Program-made: the position numbers and the translations under genes
Shown here: positions 32,817 to 40,488 of the stretch, in pieces
Position numbering within the stretch: position 1 is the stretch's first letter
Layout: each line of letters begins with the position of its first letter
The notes under the pieces: generated by a model
The model's database searches: none
Told to the model about the DNA's origin: nothing
The model's input: the letters and a program-made list of their open reading frames with translations, nothing else
From: an uncultured Clostridiaceae bacterium
Lineage (GTDB): Bacteria > Bacillota > Clostridia > TANB77 > CAG-508
Length of the DNA: 40,488 bases
Assembly: GCA_930990125.1 (NCBI GenBank)
Contig: CAKNOI010000011.1
Location: 1 to 40,488, forward strand
Direction: 5' to 3'

Positions 32817-32849
32817 ATAAAATTCCTCCTTTGTATGGAAACTACTACT

Positions 32850-32878
32850 ATTATACCACGAAATGAAAAAAATCTCAA
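32850..32878 (-). promoter_or_regulatory. Sigma-A promoter with extended -10 for the gene at 31908
   Basis: On the minus strand: TTGAGA (32878-32873), 17-nt spacer, TATAAT (32855-32850), preceded by GTGG. Confidence 0.7.
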
Positions 32879-32905
32879 ATTTTCCAAAAAAATCACAAAA
32901 ATCAT

Positions 32906-32934
32906 TTGACAAAACCATATTCTTAATAGATAAT
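32906..32934 (+). promoter_or_regulatory. Sigma-A promoter of the glucan phosphorylase gene
   Basis: TTGACA (32906-32911), 17-nt spacer, GATAAT (32929-32934). It is back to back with the promoter of the gene at 31908. Confidence 0.7.
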
Positions 32935-32991
32935 ATAGGATGAAAACAGCAGAAGAAAAAGAAAGGAATTTACTAAGGAGGAAAGAAAACT

Positions 32992-35550
32992 ATGTACGTA
33001 TTTAATAAAATTATGGTAAATCCACAATTACCAAAAAGAATTGAAAAATTATCTGAAATTGCCAATAATCTATGGTGGTCTTGGAATACAGAATTTTTAA
33101 GATTATTCAAAGATATTGATATTGATTTGTGGGAAAAAGTAGATAAAAACCCAGTCAAATTTTTAAAATTAGTTTCGCAAGAAAAATTAGAAATGGTAGC
33201 AGAAAATTTTGCTTTCCTTTGGAATTACGACCGTGTTGTAAAAAATTTTGAAGATTACATGAAAAGTAAAACAACATGGTTTTCTAAAAACTATCCAAAT
33301 AATCAAAAAGATTTAATAGCTTATTTTTCAGCAGAATATGGACTAGACCAAATACTATCTATTTATTCAGGAGGACTTGGTATTCTTTCTGGTGACCATT
33401 TAAAATCTGCAAGTGATTTAGGTATTCCATTAGTTGCAGTTGGTTTGTTATATAAAAACGGATATTTCCATCAAAAGATAAATGGATATGGAATTCAAGA
33501 AACAGAGTATAAAAATATAGAATTAGATAATTTGCCAATTGTTCCTGTAATGGATGCAGAGGGAAAAGAACTGATTATAGATGTAAAACTACCAAAAAGA
33601 AAATTATATTTAAAAGTATGGAAAATAGCAGTAGGAAGAGTAACACTTTATTTAATGGATTCTGATATTAAACAAAATCATGAAGAAGATAGAAATACTA
33701 CTATTCGTCTTTATGGTGGAGACCAAGATATGCGTATTCGTCAGGAAATTGTGCTAGGCATGGCTGGAACAAATCTTCTAAAAAAACTAGGTCTTAATCC
33801 AACTGTATATCACATGAATGAAGGTCATTCTTCTTTCTTAACCATAGAGTTAATTAGAAGTATTATGGAAGAAAAACAAATTTGTTTTGAAATGGCAAGA
33901 GATATTGTTACTTCTAAGACAGTGTTTACTACTCACACGCCAGTACCAGCAGGAAATGACATTTTCCCGGTAGAATTAGTAGAAAAATATTTTGATGGAT
34001 TCTGGGATAGATTAGGTATTACAAAAGAAGAATTTATGAAATTAGGTATGAAACCTGAAGATAAAGAACAAAAAACATTTAATATGGGAATTTTGGCTTT
34101 AAAAATAGCAGGAAAGAAAAATGGTGTTAGCAAACTCCATGGAGCAGTTTCTAGGGAATTGTTTAGTGAAGTTTGGCCCAATATTGCAGCGGAAGAATCT
34201 CCTATTACCTATGTAACCAATGGAATTCATACTTGTACATGGCTTGCTGCTAATTTAAAGGAATTATACAACAAGTATTTAATCCCTTATTGGCAAGACC
34301 ATATTCAAGAACCAGAAATTTGGGAAAGAATCCGTAATATTCCAGATGAAAAACTATGGGAAGAACATCAATTTAGAAAAGAAAAACTAATGCAATTAGT
34401 AAAAGAAAATATCACCAACCGTTTAAGAAGTAGTAATATTTCTTATGAAGAAATAAACGAAATTACCTCTAAATTAGATGCTAAAGCATTAACCATAGGT
34501 TTTGCAAGAAGATTTGCTACATATAAAAGAGCTACTTTAATTTTTAAAGATTTAGAAAGAATTACGCAAATTTTTAATAATTCCAAAAGACCAATCCAAA
34601 TTATTATTGCAGGAAAAGCACATCCGGCAGATAAGGAGGGACAAGATTTAATTAAATATATTCACGATATTGCTATGAAACCACAATTTAAAGGAAAAAT
34701 ATTCTTACTAGAAAACTACAATATTGCGATGTCTCGTTACTTAGTAAGTGGTGTAGATGTATGGCTTAATACGCCAAGAAGACCAATGGAGGCTTCTGGA
34801 ACAAGTGGACAAAAGGCAGCAGTTAATGGCGTTATTAATTTTAGTATTCTAGATGGCTGGTGGGCAGAAGGGTATACGTCTAATAATGGATGGATTATTG
34901 GCTCTAACAAGGAATATACAAATTACGAAGAGCAAGATAGAGAAGATTCAGAAAGTATTTATCAAACATTAGAAAATAAAATTATACCAATGTATTATGA
35001 GCAAGATAAAAATGGTGTTTCTAGAAGATGGATGGAAATGATGAAAAATTCTATTATTACGAATGCACCAAAATATAGTACTTCACGTATGTTAATAGAT
35101 TACACTAGTAAGTTATATATGCCACTTTGCAATTTGACTAAGACCTATTATGAAGATATTGCAAAGGTTTCCGAGTTTAACACATGGAAAAAAGAATTAC
35201 GTAAAAACTGGAATGATATTAAGATTATACAAGAGCAAAATGCCAATAATATTACGATTAATGCAGGAGAAAAAATTCCGGTAACCTGCAAAATAGAATT
35301 ACCAAATCTAGATAAAAACAGCATTGAAGTACAAGTGTATTGCGGAAGAATTCAGGAAAATGGTATTATTGAAAATGCAAAAAAGATACCAATGACCTAT
35401 GTAACATCACAAGATAATGTTCATACTTATACAGCGCAAATAGAACTAGAAACTGGTGGAAATTATGGTTACACATTTCGTGTAATACCAAAACATGATA
35501 TGTTGCTAGATGCTGCTAATTTAGATTTAATAAAATGGGTAACCGTTTAA
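32992..35550 (+). CDS. glgP: Alpha-glucan family phosphorylase (GT35, glycogen phosphorylase-like)
   Basis: This enzyme releases glucose-1-phosphate from glycogen or other alpha-1,4-glucans with a pyridoxal phosphate cofactor. The 852-aa protein starts with the N-terminal DUF3417-type region (SEIANNLWWSWNTEFLRLF). The catalytic parts are IAYFSAEYGLDQILSIYSGG, YHMNEGHSSFL and the cofactor site EASGTSGQKAAVNG, whose Lys binds pyridoxal phosphate. GFARRFATYKRATLIF is also conserved. It is the TIGR02094-type branch, not the classical maltodextrin phosphorylase. A strong AAGGAGG site precedes the ATG. No glycogen synthesis gene is in the window. Confidence 0.93.
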   Translation: MYVFNKIMVNPQLPKRIEKLSEIANNLWWSWNTEFLRLFKDIDIDLWEKVDKNPVKFLKLVSQEKLEMVAENFAFLWNYDRVVKNFEDYMKSKTTWFSKNYPNNQKDLIAYFSAEYGLDQILSIYSGGLGILSGDHLKSASDLGIPLVAVGLLYKNGYFHQKINGYGIQETEYKNIELDNLPIVPVMDAEGKELIIDVKLPKRKLYLKVWKIAVGRVTLYLMDSDIKQNHEEDRNTTIRLYGGDQDMRIRQEIVLGMAGTNLLKKLGLNPTVYHMNEGHSSFLTIELIRSIMEEKQICFEMARDIVTSKTVFTTHTPVPAGNDIFPVELVEKYFDGFWDRLGITKEEFMKLGMKPEDKEQKTFNMGILALKIAGKKNGVSKLHGAVSRELFSEVWPNIAAEESPITYVTNGIHTCTWLAANLKELYNKYLIPYWQDHIQEPEIWERIRNIPDEKLWEEHQFRKEKLMQLVKENITNRLRSSNISYEEINEITSKLDAKALTIGFARRFATYKRATLIFKDLERITQIFNNSKRPIQIIIAGKAHPADKEGQDLIKYIHDIAMKPQFKGKIFLLENYNIAMSRYLVSGVDVWLNTPRRPMEASGTSGQKAAVNGVINFSILDGWWAEGYTSNNGWIIGSNKEYTNYEEQDREDSESIYQTLENKIIPMYYEQDKNGVSRRWMEMMKNSIITNAPKYSTSRMLIDYTSKLYMPLCNLTKTYYEDIAKVSEFNTWKKELRKNWNDIKIIQEQNANNITINAGEKIPVTCKIELPNLDKNSIEVQVYCGRIQENGIIENAKKIPMTYVTSQDNVHTYTAQIELETGGNYGYTFRVIPKHDMLLDAANLDLIKWVTV

Positions 35551-35552
35551 AA

Positions 35553-35590
35553 AAGAAGAACTAGTATTTTAGGATACTAGTTTTCTTTTA
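35553..35590 (+). terminator. Terminator of the glucan phosphorylase gene
   Basis: AACTAGTAT (35558-35566) pairs with ATACTAGTT (35573-35581) around a 6-nt loop, then TTTCTTTT. Confidence 0.75.
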
Positions 35591-35598
35591 GAAAAACC

Positions 35599-35627
35599 CT
35601 TGTCGAAAAAAGTAAAAAATGGTAGAA
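35599..35627 (+). promoter_or_regulatory. Possible promoter of the PF06541 gene
   Basis: TTGTCG (35599-35604), 17-nt spacer, TAGAAT (35622-35627), preceded by TGG. Confidence 0.5.
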
Positions 35628-35659
35628 TAGACAGCAAAGAAACATACAGGAGATGAGAT

Positions 35660-36553
35660 ATGGAGATAGTGGCAGAAAAAGAAAAACAAGAAAATACTGT
35701 AGAACAAAAAAATGTGTCAAAGAAAACTAATTTTGACTTTTCTATTTTTGGCTTTTCTATTTGGAGATTACTAACCTATTTTGTATTATATAGCATACTA
35801 GGTTTTATCATAGAAACATTATTTGGATTATGTACAAAAGGTGTAATTGAAAGTAGGAAAAGCTTTCTATATGGTCCTTTTTGTGCAATCTACGGTTTGG
35901 GAGCTGTAGTAATGCTTATCTTTTTACAATATTTTAAAAAGAATAACGGAACGCTATTTTTAGGAGGCTTTCTCATTGGTTCTATTGTAGAATATTTAGT
36001 CAGTTGGATTGGAGAAATGTTACTTCATGTAAAATGGTGGGACTATTCTGCAGTACCTTTTAATATTCAAGGAAGAGTATGTGTTTTCTTCTCTTTGTTT
36101 TGGGGAATACTAGCTATTTTCCTAGTGAAGACCGTTCACCCAAGAGTAGATAAATTTATAGAAAAGCATATTTCTACTAAATACCTAAAAGTCTTTTCTA
36201 TTATTCTTATCTTGTTTATGTTTGTAGATTGCTTAATAACAGGATTTGCCTTACGAATGTTTAACACAAGACTTGTTTTAAATTATGACCTAGAGTTACA
36301 AAATGTAGAAAACTATATAGAAGACTATAAAAAATTATATAGCATTCCAGAAGTAAAAGAATTTGCAGATAAGCATTTTTCGGACGAAAAAATGTTAAAA
36401 ACATTTCCAAATTTAAAGGTGACTGGAAAAGATGGACAAATTATATATGTAAGTGATATCTTAAAAGATATTCAGCCATATTATATAAGAGTGTTTACCC
36501 CAACCGTTCGTGGAAAGCCAATTATAGAGCCGGAGACCTATGAAGAAAAATAG
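35660..36553 (+). CDS. Putative ABC transporter permease-like protein (PF06541, CmpB type)
   Basis: This 297-aa membrane protein has about five hydrophobic helices and the family blocks YSILGFIIETLFGLCTKG, SRKSFLYGPFCAIYGLGA and LLHVKWWDYSAVPFNIQGRV. Despite the family name, no transport role is proven and no ATPase is adjacent. The C-terminal 90 residues are charged and probably soluble. It is a single gene with its own promoter; the ATG has GGAGATGAG upstream. Confidence 0.85.
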   Translation: MEIVAEKEKQENTVEQKNVSKKTNFDFSIFGFSIWRLLTYFVLYSILGFIIETLFGLCTKGVIESRKSFLYGPFCAIYGLGAVVMLIFLQYFKKNNGTLFLGGFLIGSIVEYLVSWIGEMLLHVKWWDYSAVPFNIQGRVCVFFSLFWGILAIFLVKTVHPRVDKFIEKHISTKYLKVFSIILILFMFVDCLITGFALRMFNTRLVLNYDLELQNVENYIEDYKKLYSIPEVKEFADKHFSDEKMLKTFPNLKVTGKDGQIIYVSDILKDIQPYYIRVFTPTVRGKPIIEPETYEEK

Positions 36554-36655
36554 CATCTAAAAAGCAAAAAAATCTTAAAAAACTAAAAATACTTTTTTAT
36601 ACTTTAGACAGTAGTCAATAGAGATAAAATTAAACTTAAAATTTTGCAAAAGCGA

Positions 36656-36684
36656 TTGACTTATTTCTTTCTTTTGTGTATACT
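36656..36684 (+). promoter_or_regulatory. Sigma-A promoter of the glucosaminidase gene
   Basis: TTGACT (36656-36661), 17-nt spacer, TATACT (36679-36684), preceded by TGTG. A second TATAAT at 36695-36700 could be an alternative -10. Confidence 0.6.
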
Positions 36685-36738
36685 TTATTCGTGATATAAT
36701 GACGAAGATTTACAAAGGAAGAGGGAGAAAAAAGTAAT

Positions 36739-38469
36739 ATGAAATCGAACCATAAAAGCAAAACAAGATTTTTGCTATATATACTAATTATTTCTATTTT
36801 ATTTACCGTTCTTTTGCCATATAGTGGCACTTTTTCCGCAACCAATGAATATACACAAGAATTAAAATCTGGAATTGATAGTTTTCCAGAAAGTTATAGA
36901 CCATATTTAGAGAAACTTTCTGAAATTTATCCTAATTGGACATTTGAAGCTTATTACACTGGAATTGATTGGGATGAACTCGTAGAAAAAGAAACCAATA
37001 ATTGCGACAATCCTAAAAATAGAATATATAAAACAAGAAAAGATTCTTGGAAAGATAGTTGTGTAACACCAGAAAATGGGGCTTCCTATGTTTGTGCCAG
37101 TCCACAAATTATTGCATACTATATGGATCCAAGAAATTTCTTAAATGAGATTAATATTTTTGAATTTGAAGAGGTATCCTTTAATCCACAAATCCATACA
37201 GTAGCTAATGTAAATAAAATATTACAAGGTACCTTTATGGAAAATGCAAAAGTAACCTATACCAATAGTGAAGGAAAAGAAGTAACTACAGGATATGCAG
37301 AAATATTAGTAGAAGCAGCAAAAGAAACCAATTGGAGTCCTTTCCAAATTAAAACCAAAATAGTACAAGAAGTAGGCTCTTCTGGAAGTGGTTCTGTTTC
37401 CGGACATTATGTGGCAGCAGATGGCACAGTGTATGATGGCTATTATAACTTCTTCAATTATGGAGCATATGATACCGGAGATGCTATTCAAAATGCGCTA
37501 GAATATGCCAAACGAGAAGATGTGAATTGGAATAATCCATACAAAGCTATTGTAGAAGGAGCTAAGCTAATATGTAATTCCTATATTAATGCCGGACAAA
37601 ATACAGCATATTTTTTCAAGTTTGATGTAGTAGGAACAAGCATTTTAGAAACAGGAAAAACACAAACAGTAAATGCAAACACGATGTTTGCACATCAGTA
37701 TATGACAAATATAGAAGATCCATATAATCAATCCAAAGGATTATACAACACTTATGTAGCCAATGGACTTATTTCACAAAAAATGAATTTTATTATTCCG
37801 GTATATAACAATATGCCAGATGTAGTAAAAAAACCAACTACATTAACAGAACAAGATGGAGATTTATATTATGTGAATGTGAAATCAACACCTCTTTCTA
37901 TAAGGCAAGAACCGTCTTATACGGCAAATGTAGTAGCAACAATAGAAAAAGATGAAGTTGTTGCTATGTTAGAACAAGCTTGCAAGGTGGAAGGAAATGC
38001 TGTTTGGAATAAAATTAAATTAGAAGACGGAACAGTAGGATATACAACAGATGAATATATTACGTCTTGTAAAAACGGAAGCACACATGGATTTAACATA
38101 ACAGCTTCTAGTAAAGAAATAGTAGCAGCACCAGAGGTAACCGTTTCGGACATTCAAGCAAAACAAAAAGGAGCTGTTGTTAAGAATACAGAAGGAAAAA
38201 CGATAACTGGAGAAACTTTAGTAGGAACAGGAAATACGGTAACCATAGATAAAACAACTTACACCATTGTAAAACTAGGAGATGTTAATGGGGATGGCAA
38301 GGTTACAGTAAATGATTCGTTACGTATTCTAAGATATGCAGCAAAAGAAATCACCTTAAAAGGAGTATACTTAAAAGCAGTAGACGCTAATCAAGATGGA
38401 AAATATAATGTAAAAGATTCGCTAAGAATTCTAAATTTTAAAGCGAATATTTCAGATATTTTACTATAA
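36739..38469 (+). CDS. Exported N-acetylglucosaminidase with SH3 and C-terminal dockerin-type module
   Basis: This is a peptidoglycan hydrolase of 576 aa that likely cuts the glycan strand after N-acetylglucosamine. A signal peptide (about residues 10-33) is followed by a LytD-like region (LSEIYPNWTFEAYYTGIDWD). The GH73-type glucosaminidase domain follows (about 190-350, with PFQIKTKIVQEVGSSGSG and GYYNFFNYGAYDTG). A bacterial SH3 domain (about 375-440, SIRQEPSYTANVVATIEKDE) and a short linker lead to a dockerin-type end. The dockerin has two calcium loops, DVNGDGKVTVND (from residue 515) and DANQDGKYNVKD (from 549). GAGGGAG precedes the ATG. It heads a cluster with a cadherin-like protein and a dockerin-bearing amidase. 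Confidence 0.9.
   Translation: MKSNHKSKTRFLLYILIISILFTVLLPYSGTFSATNEYTQELKSGIDSFPESYRPYLEKLSEIYPNWTFEAYYTGIDWDELVEKETNNCDNPKNRIYKTRKDSWKDSCVTPENGASYVCASPQIIAYYMDPRNFLNEINIFEFEEVSFNPQIHTVANVNKILQGTFMENAKVTYTNSEGKEVTTGYAEILVEAAKETNWSPFQIKTKIVQEVGSSGSGSVSGHYVAADGTVYDGYYNFFNYGAYDTGDAIQNALEYAKREDVNWNNPYKAIVEGAKLICNSYINAGQNTAYFFKFDVVGTSILETGKTQTVNANTMFAHQYMTNIEDPYNQSKGLYNTYVANGLISQKMNFIIPVYNNMPDVVKKPTTLTEQDGDLYYVNVKSTPLSIRQEPSYTANVVATIEKDEVVAMLEQACKVEGNAVWNKIKLEDGTVGYTTDEYITSCKNGSTHGFNITASSKEIVAAPEVTVSDIQAKQKGAVVKNTEGKTITGETLVGTGNTVTIDKTTYTIVKLGDVNGDGKVTVNDSLRILRYAAKEITLKGVYLKAVDANQDGKYNVKDSLRILNFKANISDILL
38269..38422 (+). repeat. Dockerin-coding repeat, copy 1
   Basis: This stretch encodes both calcium loops of the glucosaminidase dockerin. 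It aligns without gaps to 40335-40488 in the amidase gene, and the encoded proteins share a run of 23 identical residues across the first loop. The DNA match is close enough to suggest a fairly recent duplication or gene conversion. Confidence 0.75.
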
Positions 38470-38530
38470 AAATTGTAACTTTTTCTATTCCAGTATGGTA
38501 TAAAAAATAGTTACAAGGAAAGAAGGAAAA

Positions 38531-39346
38531 ATGAAAAAGAAAAGTATAGTTTGGATTGTCTGTATCATGCTTCTTTTAGGAATGTTTGCAATACCGGTAT
38601 ATGCTATTCCTAATAATAATCCGGCATTAAAGGAATTAAAAAGTAATGTGGGAGAATTAAATCCTAAATTTGATTATCTTACAATAGACTACAGTATTGT
38701 AGTGCCAAGTGAAACAGAAAAGATAGAAATTACAGCAGTTCCGGAAGAAGAAACATCTACCGTAACAATAACAGGAAATGAAAATTTGGAGCTAGGCCTA
38801 AATACCATAGAGGTTCTGGTAACAGCCGAAGATGGAACTAGTAGAACTTATACCATTCGTGTAACAAGAGGAGATGTAGAAAAAGCAAATACCAACCTAA
38901 AGAGTTTGACAATAGGAGATTATAACTTGGTTCCAGAATTTAATAATGGAATTACAGAATATGTACTTCCTATTCCAAAAGATGTTACTTCTATAGAGGT
39001 AGAGGCTGTTCCGGAAAGCGATGGCGCGACGGTACAGATAGAAGGACAAGAAAACATTACTGGAAATGACCAAATGGTAACTGTACTTGTAACTGCCGAA
39101 GACGGCATTACCCAAAAACAATTTAACATTATTGTGACAAAAGGAGAAACGGAATCTGAGAAGTGGCAAGAAGAAGGACAAGTTGGAGAAAACACACAAT
39201 CTACAGAGAAACCTAACTTTTGGTTTGCCAAATATATGGCATTTGCAATAATTGTAGTAATTGTACTTGTTATGCTGTTACGCATTATACAAGTAAAAAG
39301 GGCAAAACAAGAAAAGGTAAAGGAGAAGACAGATGACAAGAACTAA
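38531..39346 (+). CDS. Membrane-anchored protein with two cadherin-like beta-sandwich domains
   Basis: This 271-aa protein has a signal peptide (about residues 4-25). Two tandem cadherin-like (PF12733-type) domains occupy about 28-115 and 119-202. Each ends in the typical motif VLVTAEDGTSRTYTIRVTRG or VLVTAEDGITQKQFNIIVTK. A polar linker (about 205-230) leads to a C-terminal membrane helix (YMAFAIIVVIVLVMLLRII) and a Lys-rich cytoplasmic tail. It thus stands outward on the cell surface. AAGGAAAGAAGG lies just upstream of the ATG. It lies between two dockerin-bearing hydrolases and overlaps the second by 14 bp. A scaffold or receptor role is inferred from position; no classical cohesin signature is seen. 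Confidence 0.85.
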   Translation: MKKKSIVWIVCIMLLLGMFAIPVYAIPNNNPALKELKSNVGELNPKFDYLTIDYSIVVPSETEKIEITAVPEEETSTVTITGNENLELGLNTIEVLVTAEDGTSRTYTIRVTRGDVEKANTNLKSLTIGDYNLVPEFNNGITEYVLPIPKDVTSIEVEAVPESDGATVQIEGQENITGNDQMVTVLVTAEDGITQKQFNIIVTKGETESEKWQEEGQVGENTQSTEKPNFWFAKYMAFAIIVVIVLVMLLRIIQVKRAKQEKVKEKTDDKN

Positions 39347-40488
39347 AGCAAGTATATTACTTATACTAATTACTTTTATACTGTATTTTTTGGTTGTTTC
39401 TTTTGGAAATATTAGTTCGGCAACAGAAAAAGATAAAATTGTAATTGCACTAGACCCAGGACATGGAGGTATACAACCAGGAGCTGTAAATGGAAGTTTA
39501 CTAGAAAAAAATTTAACATTAAAGGTGGCAAATTACATAAAAGAATACTTAAGCGAATATGATAATGTAGAAGTAGGACTAACTCATAATGGACTACCAA
39601 GCAATCAGGAATTAGAAATATTTGATAGAGGCGTGTATGCAAGAAACATTAATGCGGATATGTTAATTAGTTTGCATTTTAACTCTAGCGATAGCAGTAG
39701 CCCTAACGGGGCAGAGGCTTATGTGACAGCCTGCAAAGCACTTCCTAAATATAATGAAAATTGTACGGCTCTTGCTAATAAAATATTAAATAATATTGCA
39801 AAACTAGGAATTAAAAATAACGGAGTAAAAACAAGAGTTATTACAGGTGATAAAACCGATATTTATTATCCAGGATGCCCAGCAGACTGGGATGGACCAA
39901 TACGTTATGCTATGAGAGGTACCATGATTGACAATGGTGTAACATCGGTTTTGAAAGATGGTAAAAAGGTAAAAGTATCTGCAGACACCTCTGCAGATGT
40001 CAAAAATGGTGAAGGAGTACCAGGAATATTAATAGAGCATTGTTATATCAAAAGTGATGCAAAATACATTGATTCAGAGGAAGACATTAAAGCACTTGCA
40101 AAAGCAGATGCAGATGGAATTATAGAACACTTTGGATTAACAAAGGAAAAAGAAGTAACAGTACAAAAAGATGAAGAAGGTAAACTAGTACTAACAGGAC
40201 CAGAAGTAGGAAAAGCAGAATTAATAAAAAATATTTCAGGGGCCACAGTAACCACACAAGATGGAAAAGCGGTAGAAGGAGATACTTTAGCAACAGGATA
40301 TAAAGTAAAGGCAGGTAATAAAACCTACCAAGTAGTAAAACTGGGAGATGTGAATGGAGACGGCAAGGTTACGGTAAATGATTCACTTCGTATTTTACGA
40401 TACTGTGCCAAAGAAGTAACTCTAGAAGGGGTCTTCCTACGAGCAGTTGATGCAAATAGAGATGGCAAATATACGGTAAACGATTCGT
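39333..40488 (+). CDS. Exported N-acetylmuramoyl-L-alanine amidase with dockerin-type module (partial, runs off window)
   Basis: This is a zinc amidase (Amidase_3) that cuts the bond between muramic acid and the stem peptide. A signal segment is followed by ALDPGHGGIQPGAVNG with a zinc His at about 44. Glu in LLEKNLTLKV (about 57), His in LISLHFNSS (115) and catalytic Glu in ILIEHCYI (235) follow. The 120-residue gap between His115 and Glu235 is longer than usual and holds an insertion (GCPADWDGPIRYAMRG). A linker leads to a dockerin module with DVNGDGKVTVND from residue 339 and a second loop, DANRDGKYTVND. The window ends inside that loop. AAAGGAG precedes the ATG, which overlaps the upstream gene by 14 bp, so translation is probably coupled. 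Confidence 0.9.
   Translation, partial: MTRTKASILLILITFILYFLVVSFGNISSATEKDKIVIALDPGHGGIQPGAVNGSLLEKNLTLKVANYIKEYLSEYDNVEVGLTHNGLPSNQELEIFDRGVYARNINADMLISLHFNSSDSSSPNGAEAYVTACKALPKYNENCTALANKILNNIAKLGIKNNGVKTRVITGDKTDIYYPGCPADWDGPIRYAMRGTMIDNGVTSVLKDGKKVKVSADTSADVKNGEGVPGILIEHCYIKSDAKYIDSEEDIKALAKADADGIIEHFGLTKEKEVTVQKDEEGKLVLTGPEVGKAELIKNISGATVTTQDGKAVEGDTLATGYKVKAGNKTYQVVKLGDVNGDGKVTVNDSLRILRYCAKEVTLEGVFLRAVDANRDGKYTVNDS
40335..40488 (+). repeat. Dockerin-coding repeat, copy 2 (to window edge)
   Basis: This stretch matches 38269-38422 of the glucosaminidase gene along its full visible length. It continues past the window end, so the full extent cannot be measured. Confidence 0.75.

Noticed and set aside
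36739-38469. Secreted cellulase or other plant polysaccharide enzyme suggested by the dockerin
   Set aside because: The catalytic domain is a glucosaminidase and the SH3 domain is typical of cell wall binding; nothing suggests plant fibre.
1-40488. CRISPR array, prophage or insertion sequence
   Set aside because: No spaced direct repeats, integrase, transposase or phage structural genes were seen anywhere in the window.

Overview
The window is 40.5 kb of AT-rich DNA carrying 42 intact or partial protein genes, one frameshifted gene, a tRNA and a tmRNA. Arg codons are mostly AGA, Shine-Dalgarno sites are strong GGAGG types, and promoters are TTGACA/TATAAT types, often with an extended -10 of the form TGnTATAAT. 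Sporulation and germination genes (gpr, sigK, spoVS, sleB), a CD1247-like protein and a VanW-type lipoprotein point to an endospore-forming Bacillota of class Clostridia, probably a gut-type uncultured lineage. The species cannot be named from sequence alone.

Layout. 1-6.5 kb: ribosome biogenesis (rbgA, mrnC), spore protease gpr, a U32 tRNA-hydroxylation-type protein, an unknown protein, a DUF368/PopT lipid-carrier transporter (minus strand), sigma-K, and an unknown minus-strand gene. 6.7-13.5 kb: a membrane-bound XRE protein, rny, ymdB, spoVS, an orphan solute-binding protein, recA and recX. This resembles the Bacillus recA-rny-ymdB-spoVS neighbourhood, rearranged. 13.5-19.7 kb: scpA, an Asp23/AmaP/DUF2273 envelope module, nusB-xseA-xseB, a DUF212 protein and fhs. 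19.8-24.1 kb: sleB, a yqeG-like phosphatase, a prepilin peptidase, a pepP-like peptidase, efp and a zinc-ribbon protein. 24.2-31.7 kb: M23 peptidase, ssrA and a long U32 protein on the minus strand, a tiny Cys/Gly-rich protein with a sigma-K-like promoter, tRNA-Trp, a GtrA protein, recN, and a broken vanW gene. 31.9-36.6 kb: an unknown membrane-anchored protein, alpha-glucan phosphorylase and a PF06541 membrane protein.

36.7-40.5 kb is the most unusual part. A glucosaminidase and an N-acetylmuramoyl-L-alanine amidase both end in dockerin-type calcium-binding modules. Between them is a membrane-anchored protein with two cadherin-like beta-sandwich domains. This looks like a surface system that gathers peptidoglycan hydrolases in a cellulosome-like way, but the binding partner of the dockerins is not proven.

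Other points of note: recA and recN have near-identical promoters but only recA has a LexA-like box; a 12-bp palindrome spans the -10 box of the orphan binding protein; the vanW gene has a single-base frameshift; and the M23 gene's good ribosome-binding site serves a 6-codon ORF in another frame. All calls come from reading the sequence; no database search was run.
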